DNA of 37,620 nt from an uncultured Clostridia bacterium (GTDB lineage: Bacteria > Bacillota > Clostridia > TANB77 > CAG-508): the NCBI GenBank assembly GCA_949077355.1, contig CARUQW010000005.1, forward strand, positions 1 to 37,620, written 5' to 3'. Positions 33,099 to 37,620 of this stretch are shown one piece after another. Under the pieces are notes generated by a model that was given only the letters and a program-made list of their open reading frames with translations, had not been told where the DNA came from and did not search any database. Position 1 is the first letter of the stretch, and each line of letters opens with the position of its first letter. Position numbers and translations under genes: made by a program.

Positions 33099-34042
33099 TT
33101 TTCTATTTCCTTCCTTTTGTCCTTGTTTTGGGATTCCCCTATTATTTCAATTTCTAATTCTATTTTCTTTTGAAATTTTTGATAAACTATATTTTGAATG
33201 TATTTTATTAATTCCAAAACTTCTTCTGCTGTTGCTTTTCCTTTATTAATCACAAAACCACTATGTTTTTCTGATACTTCGGCATCTCCAATGGCATATC
33301 CTTTTAATCCAGCTTCATCAATTAGTTTAGCCGTTATAAAATCAGCTCCCCTTTTAAATGTACTTCCTGCACTTGGATATTCAATTGGTTGTTTTTCTTT
33401 TCGATAGGTTGCATATTCTTCCATTTTTGCCTTTATTTCTTCTTTTTTTCCTTTTTGCAATTCTAAAATTGCTTCTGTAATAATATATTTTTCCTTTTTA
33501 AAAAGACTGGTTCTATAATCAAATTCTAATTCCTCTTTTGTAAATATTTTTTCATTTCCTTGGTAATCCATACATTTTACTGTTTTCACAATGTCTTTTA
33601 TTTCTTTTCCATGAGCCCCTGCATTCATTCGAATGGCTCCTCCTAATGTTCCTGGTATTCCTGATAGTTCTTCGAATCCTGTTAATTCTCTTTGATAGGC
33701 TATCTGTGCTAGTTTTCCTAACTTTTCCCCTGCTCCTACCGTAATTTGTATCGATTTTTCCTTTTCTTGGATTTCTATTTTTTCTATTTTTATCATTAAA
33801 GTAATTCCTTGAATGCCTCCATCTAAAACCAATAAATTACTTCCATTTCCTATAACAGTTACTGGTATATTATTATCCTCGACTACTTTTAAAATTTCTT
33901 TTAATTCTTGTGATGTCTTCACTTTAATTAAACACTCTGCTGCTCCTCCGATTTTAAATGTAGTATGTTTTTTCATTGGTTCTTGATAAAATATTTGCTC
34001 TTCTGTTAGGTCTAATTTTTCTATGATTTTTTTTATATCCAA
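33095..34042 (-). CDS. murB: UDP-N-acetylenolpyruvoylglucosamine reductase
   Basis: 315 residues, type IIb MurB. The FAD-binding signatures GNGSNLLVLDGGI and GIPGTLGGAIRMNAGAHG are present, then the catalytic Ser in YPSAGSTFKRG and a final Glu-containing motif after KHSGFVINKGKAT. It reduces UDP-GlcNAc-enolpyruvate to UDP-MurNAc. The start codon is TTG (34040-34042), seven bases after AGGAAG; the next ATG lies far inside. First gene of the murB-yvcK-debranching unit, with a promoter at 34086. Confidence 0.95.
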   Translation of the reverse strand: MDIKKIIEKLDLTEEQIFYQEPMKKHTTFKIGGAAECLIKVKTSQELKEILKVVEDNNIPVTVIGNGSNLLVLDGGIQGITLMIKIEKIEIQEKEKSIQITVGAGEKLGKLAQIAYQRELTGFEELSGIPGTLGGAIRMNAGAHGKEIKDIVKTVKCMDYQGNEKIFTKEELEFDYRTSLFKKEKYIITEAILELQKGKKEEIKAKMEEYATYRKEKQPIEYPSAGSTFKRGADFITAKLIDEAGLKGYAIGDAEVSEKHSGFVINKGKATAEEVLELIKYIQNIVYQKFQKKIELEIEIIGESQNKDKRKEIEK

Positions 34043-34085
34043 GAAATCACTTCCTCTTAATTTTATTCTAAATTATCTTATGCGT

Positions 34086-34114
34086 ATTTTACTATAAAAT
34101 GATGAAAAAAGCAA
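34086..34114 (-). promoter_or_regulatory. Promoter of the murB-yvcK-debranching unit
   Basis: TTGCTT (34109-34114) and TAAAAT (34086-34091), 17 bp apart on the minus strand, about 45 bases before the murB start. Confidence 0.65.
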
Positions 34115-34133
34115 GGTATGAAAAACTATAAAT

Positions 34134-34176
34134 AAAATCGCCTTAAATTTATTTCTAAATTCAAAGCGATTTTTAT
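34134..34176 (-). terminator. Terminator after the prepilin-like gene
   Basis: AAAATCGC (34134-34141) and GCGATTTT (34166-34173) form an 8-bp stem with partly paired loop. The flanking A and T runs allow termination in both directions. It separates the surface genes from the murB promoter. Confidence 0.65.
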
Positions 34177-34198
34177 CTTTAACATTTTCTATATGGAT

Positions 34199-34284
34199 GG
34201 TTAGTTCCGTGCCTGTCCCAAAACTAACCACTGATGGCTACTTCGGTGCCTGTCCCAGAACTAACCAAAACTAACCATAGCCAT
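34199..34284 (-). repeat. Stop-codon hairpin pair K (variant core GGGACAGGCAC)
   Basis: Two hairpin-like units. GGTTAGTT/AACTAACC (34199-34206, 34222-34229) and ATGGCTA/TAGCCAT (34234-34240, 34278-34284). Each holds GTGCCTGTCCC (34209-34219 and 34246-34256). Further AACTAACC copies lie at 34259 and 34269. The last arm overlaps the TAA at 34284-34286 of the prepilin-like gene. Confidence 0.7.
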
Positions 34285-37255
34285 TATACTCCCGAACCAG
34301 CTACAATACATGCTCTACCATAGTAAGCATTAGTATACATACCAGCTCCTACACAGTCTCCATGATAACCTGTCCAACTATGTGGTCCACACCATGTTGA
34401 ATACATCCATCCACCAGAGCTAGTCACTAGTAAATGCTGATGCCCACAATTATAAGAAGTACCCCAAAAGCCAAACAAACTAGAACCTCCGCTACGAGCA
34501 AAAGCACAATCTCCATAAGGTGCTCCACCATATCCGTAGACATGCATGGTATAAATAATTCGAATCTGTACTTCCCTGCCATCCATTTGTTTCTGCCATG
34601 GCATCTCCATTTTTTGAATTACTTCCGTTCCCTGTTCCATAGTTATCCCAATATCTTGCTTTAGCTACTTGCATAGCCCATACTAATGTATTACTTGGTC
34701 CTGATGCGGTCCATTCTCCATTAAGTTTAACTTGTATTCCTGTCTGATTTCCTGTTGTTGTTTGTCCAGTTGCTATCTTATTAGGATTTCCATAAGCTGA
34801 TGCTGATAGAAGTACTACTGCTCCATATTCTGTATTTTTTTGAAAGTGAATGTCAAAATTTTTATTGGAACTTGTTAAATCTGTATCACTTATCGTATCT
34901 GTTAATCCTAATCCTTTTCCTGCTTCTTGCATCTTTCTTGTATAGTAAATCCAATCGTTTACATTTGCTGTAATTCCTGTGGTTGTATTAGATTGCAAAA
35001 TATCATTTCCATTGCTTATTTGATATTTCGACATCCAAAATCCTGGTAATTGTTTCTTCGTGCTATCTCCCCAAGTAAATGCTTCTGGTATTTTGTAGCC
35101 TACTTTCGTTTGTGTTTCGATTCCACTGATTAATTTTACATTGGTTCTATTCTTTACTGTATCCAGACTATATTGGTATCTTGGTATCCATGTAAAATAG
35201 CTTGTAAAAGTTGCTCCTGTTATCTTTCCATTGGCTACTGTTCCATCGGTTACTACAATATTCGCCCATTTTCTCGAACTATAATCATACCAATCTTTTG
35301 GCGTATTACTTCCATCGTTTTTGACTTTATCTCCTACTTTCATGTTATTTCCATTTTCGTCATAAGTTACATAATAGGTCATATTTTCACTAAATCCTTT
35401 TAAAACTGGTGCATTTGCTCCTACTGTTTCTACTTTTTGGGTCACTGCTGCTATATAAGCATTGGTATTAGCATTTCGTGCAATAATATTAACAGTATAA
35501 GATTTATTGGGCTCTAATCCTGTATACACATAGTTTTCATTTTTATCCTTTCCTTCGTGTACTTTCTTTCCATTGAGATAATATTCAAACTTTAAGCTTC
35601 CTGTTATCGATGCTCCTGCTATATTTTTAACTCTTATTACATCAGCTCCTGCTGAAATTTCTGCTGTCATTTTTGGATTCGTATCATCTGTAACTTGATA
35701 TTTAGTCGCCCAATATCCTTTTAGTTGTGTTTTCCCATTGTCTCCCCAAGTAAATGCTTCTGGTATTTTGTAACCTGATTCTGTTTGTGTTCCCGTTCCT
35801 TTAATAAATCTTACATATGACCTTTTACTTACTTCGTCTAATGTATATTGATATCTTGGTACCCATGTTAAATAGGTTTCTAAACTATTATCCCTTACAA
35901 CAATATTCGCCCAACTCCTGATTCCATAGTCATACCATTCTGTTGGTGGATTTTGGCTGATTGGTACTTCGTTGTGCTCCACTCCATTTTCATCCCAATA
36001 TACATAGAATGTAATATCTTTATCAAATCCTGTTAAGTCTGGTTCATTTACATCAGCTACCTCATAGAATTTCGTCATACTACCTATGATTTGTCCCTTT
36101 GCATCTAATAAGCTTACATTGATAGTTTTATTTCCTTTTGTTAAATCCCTTATTGTATAATTTTCTGGTTTATCACTTGTATATAGTATTTTTCCGTTTA
36201 AAGCATATTGATATTTTGCAATTCCTTTTGTCGTATTGGTTTTGATATCTTTTATCGTTATAGTTGATGGCGTTGCAGTTGTTGCAAAGTCTATTATATA
36301 TTCATCGGTTTCTTTTAATTCTGATAATTGGTATTTAGACGCCCAATATCCTGGCAATTGTGTTTTTCCATCATCTCCCCAAGTAAAGGCCTCTGGTAAT
36401 TGATAGCCTCTCTTTTGCAAAGTTTCCCAATTTGTTACTTTATCATTTTCTGCATTGATATAATTGTTATTCAAATCTACAAATTTTACATCCATTCTTT
36501 CATTTTCATCTTTTTTATAGACAAATCTTGGAATCCATACATAATAATTTTCTAATCCGTCACTTTCTACATGTAAATTAGCCCATTGATTGTTTTTGTA
36601 GTCATACCAGTCATCTTCTGGCGCTTTAATAATCCAAGTCCCTGGTACTAAATTTCCATCTTTTTCTTTGATATATCTGGTTTTTTCTTTTACAAATCCT
36701 GTATCTAGCTTAGGCGTACATAAATAAACTCCGTTTAATATTTTTATAATCTCCATCCACTACTTTAGTATCTGCTCTTCCTTTATATTCCCATATCTTA
36801 ATTCCGATTTCTCTACACCATTGCACTTGTTTTTGATTATTTTCTATGGAACTTTTAGAAACATAGTATAATTCTCCTTCAAACCCCATTGTAAACTTTT
36901 CTTCTTTTTCTGTTACTTCATTTAAGAGTTTTCTGATGTCTCTAATTAGTCCGGTATCCATCTCTATTTCTTCGTCTGCTATGATATCATAAATAATGTC
37001 TCCTCCTGTAAATAGCTGTTTGATATCTGTATTTCCTAATTTCTCTGCCACACAATCTGCTACATACAGTTTCCATTGTTCTGCTATGGCTGACATTTTA
37101 TGTTTAAATTTTGCTTCTTCGGTTTTTGCCATAATCCCATTTTTTCCTAAAAATGCATAAGCAGTTACTCCTGCTAAAAGTAAAAGAACAATGATAATGA
37201 TTACTAGGGCTATTAAGGTGATTCCTGATACATTATTTTTCTTTTTCACTTTCAT
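34284..37255 (-). CDS. Giant prepilin-like multidomain surface protein; two +1 shifts at CGG
   Basis: 989 residues after joining 36734-37255, 34537-36732 and 34284-34535. The N-terminus is a type IV prepilin leader, basic then SGITLIALVIIIIVLLLLAG; the usual Glu at +5 is replaced by Ala. After an alpha domain, the first CGG joins DGDYKNIK to GVYLCTPKLDTGF. Three repeats follow (each with WYDYxxxxWAN or YDYGIRSWAN, a WIPRYQY-like motif and PEAFTWGD), separated by Ig-like linkers. The second CGG joins NYLYHACL to a Gly/Cys/Trp-rich end domain (GYGGAPYGDCAF, SSLFGFWGTSYNCGHQH). Probably cleaved by the A24 peptidase and displayed on the surface; binding partner unknown. AAGGAAAAG precedes the ATG. 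Confidence 0.85.
34534..34536 (-). other. Second +1 recoding site of the prepilin-like gene (CTA CGG A)
   Basis: The zero frame stops 14 codons later. The +1 frame codes for GYGGAPYGDCAFARSGGSS, which is homologous to the end of the tandem paralogue. Confidence 0.88.
36731..36733 (-). other. First +1 recoding site of the prepilin-like gene (AAA CGG A)
   Basis: The zero frame gives RSLFMYA and stops. The +1 frame gives GVYLCTPKLDTGFVKEKTRY and opens the long repeat region. Confidence 0.85.
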
Positions 37256-37304
37256 CTTTTCCTTTTCTTGAATTTTTTAATCTAATATATAAGTTGCTAT
37301 TTAT

Positions 37305-37620
37305 TTATACTCCTGCTCCTACTACAACACACGCTCTGCCATGGTAAGTTTTAGTATATAACCCAGCACCTACACACTCGTCATGGTAGCCAGGCCAACT
37401 ATGATGTGCACACCATGTAGAATATTGCCACCCACCGTAACTATCAACTAGTAGATGTTGGTGCCCACAATTATAAGCTGTCCCCCAAAAACCAAACAAA
37501 CTAGAACCTCCACTACGAACAAAAGCACAGTCTCCAAAACTAGCTCCTGAAGTATATCCGAAGACAATAATGATAAAGATAATTCGAATCTGTACTTCCC
37601 TGCCATCCATTTGTTTCAAT
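37305..37620 (-). CDS. C-terminal part of a tandem paralogue of the prepilin-like protein; +1 shift at CGG
   Basis: Only the end of the gene is inside the window; it continues to the right. 37561-37620 gives NGWQGSTDSNYLYHYCL in frame from the window edge, then CGG; 37305-37559 continues with GYTSGASFGDCAFVRSGGSS and SSLFGFWGTAYNCGHQH to VVVGAGV. It is closely similar to the last 100 residues of the neighbour, with the same Cys, Trp and His positions. The two genes are direct repeats separated by 49 bases, so they arose by duplication. The CGG is at the same place in both. Its upstream gene part, likely another prepilin leader, is outside the window. Confidence 0.85.
   Translation of the reverse strand, partial: LKQMDGREVQIRIIFIIIVFGYTSGASFGDCAFVRSGGSSLFGFWGTAYNCGHQHLLVDSYGGWQYSTWCAHHSWPGYHDECVGAGLYTKTYHGRACVVVGAGV
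37558..37560 (-). other. +1 recoding site of the paralogue (CTT CGG A)
   Basis: TGT CTT is followed by CGG; the zero frame reaches TAG five codons later. The +1 codon GGA resumes the shared end domain. Position is the same as the site at 34534-34536. Confidence 0.88.

Noticed and set aside
9090..37560. Sequencing or assembly insertions of C as the cause of the breaks
   Set aside because: The inserted C is not in homopolymers of C, always precedes GG, and occurs at the same place in two diverged paralogues.
9090..37560. Simple reassignment of CGG to another amino acid (such as Trp or Gln, known in some bacteria)
   Set aside because: A reassignment keeps the frame; here the frame must change at every site.
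9940..37560. prfB-like slippage of the P-site tRNA helped by an upstream Shine-Dalgarno-like sequence
   Set aside because: P-site codons are diverse (AAC, TCA, AAA, ATT and others) and mostly cannot re-pair in +1. Purine-rich boxes upstream are at no fixed distance.
1..37620. CRISPR arrays, prophage genes or transposases
   Set aside because: No regular spacer-repeat series and no protein of such families was found on either strand.

Overview
The window is an AT-rich, gene-dense stretch of a spore-forming low-GC Gram-positive bacterium, most likely an uncultured gut-type member of the Clostridia. The signs are PolC-type DNA polymerase III, LepA, single-chain GlyRS behind a T-box, a SleB-like cortex hydrolase, an SspH-like spore protein and an A24 prepilin peptidase. 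No phage, transposase, CRISPR array or rRNA was recognised. Species cannot be told from this sequence.

Main result: reading both strands, I find nine places in six genes where the frame must move +1 to rejoin two conserved halves of one protein. At all nine the zero-frame codon is CGG and the +1 codon is a glycine codon (GGA eight times, GGT once). They lie in polC (three sites, two of them 15 codons apart), a glycogen debranching enzyme, an M23 peptidase, a cadherin-like membrane protein, a giant prepilin-like protein (two sites) and its tandem paralogue, which keeps one site at the same position. By eye, CGG occurs dozens of times out of frame in the coding strands. In frame it occurs only at these nine sites, plus once in a small, GC-richer, probably acquired gene. 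The simplest reading is that CGG is not a normal Arg codon here, and CGG-N is decoded as Gly with a +1 shift. The apparent broken genes are therefore annotated as intact, recoded genes.

Layout: 1-341 is a leftward promoter and a structured leader running off the edge. 514-5783 holds an unknown anchored protein, rlmB, lepA and a rhodanese gene, with a small foreign-looking membrane gene inserted. 5805-12424 holds a DnaA-box-like cluster, DUF1294, an HD protein and polC. 12516-18949 holds a palindrome, a tiny Cys-rich ORF, a GH3 gene, the cadherin-like gene, maf, a U32 peptidase and an RNHCP gene. 19010-22950 holds a TGS/uridine-kinase-like protein, sspH, T-box-glyS and tRNA-Trp. 23038-28030 holds the M23 peptidase, a zinc-ribbon protein, efp, pepP, the prepilin peptidase, yqeG and sleB. 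28113-34042 holds holA, the debranching enzyme, yvcK/glmR and murB. 34284-37620 holds the two tandem prepilin-like genes.

A second theme is a dispersed hairpin family. Stems vary but stay self-complementary, the loop keeps a GGGACGTTCC-like core, and the hairpin usually starts on or next to the stop codon of the gene upstream in the same orientation. Several larger palindromes lie between genes. The A24 peptidase and the prepilin-like genes probably act together; SleB, SspH and the tiny Cys-rich ORF fit sporulation; murB and yvcK link wall synthesis with carbon metabolism.
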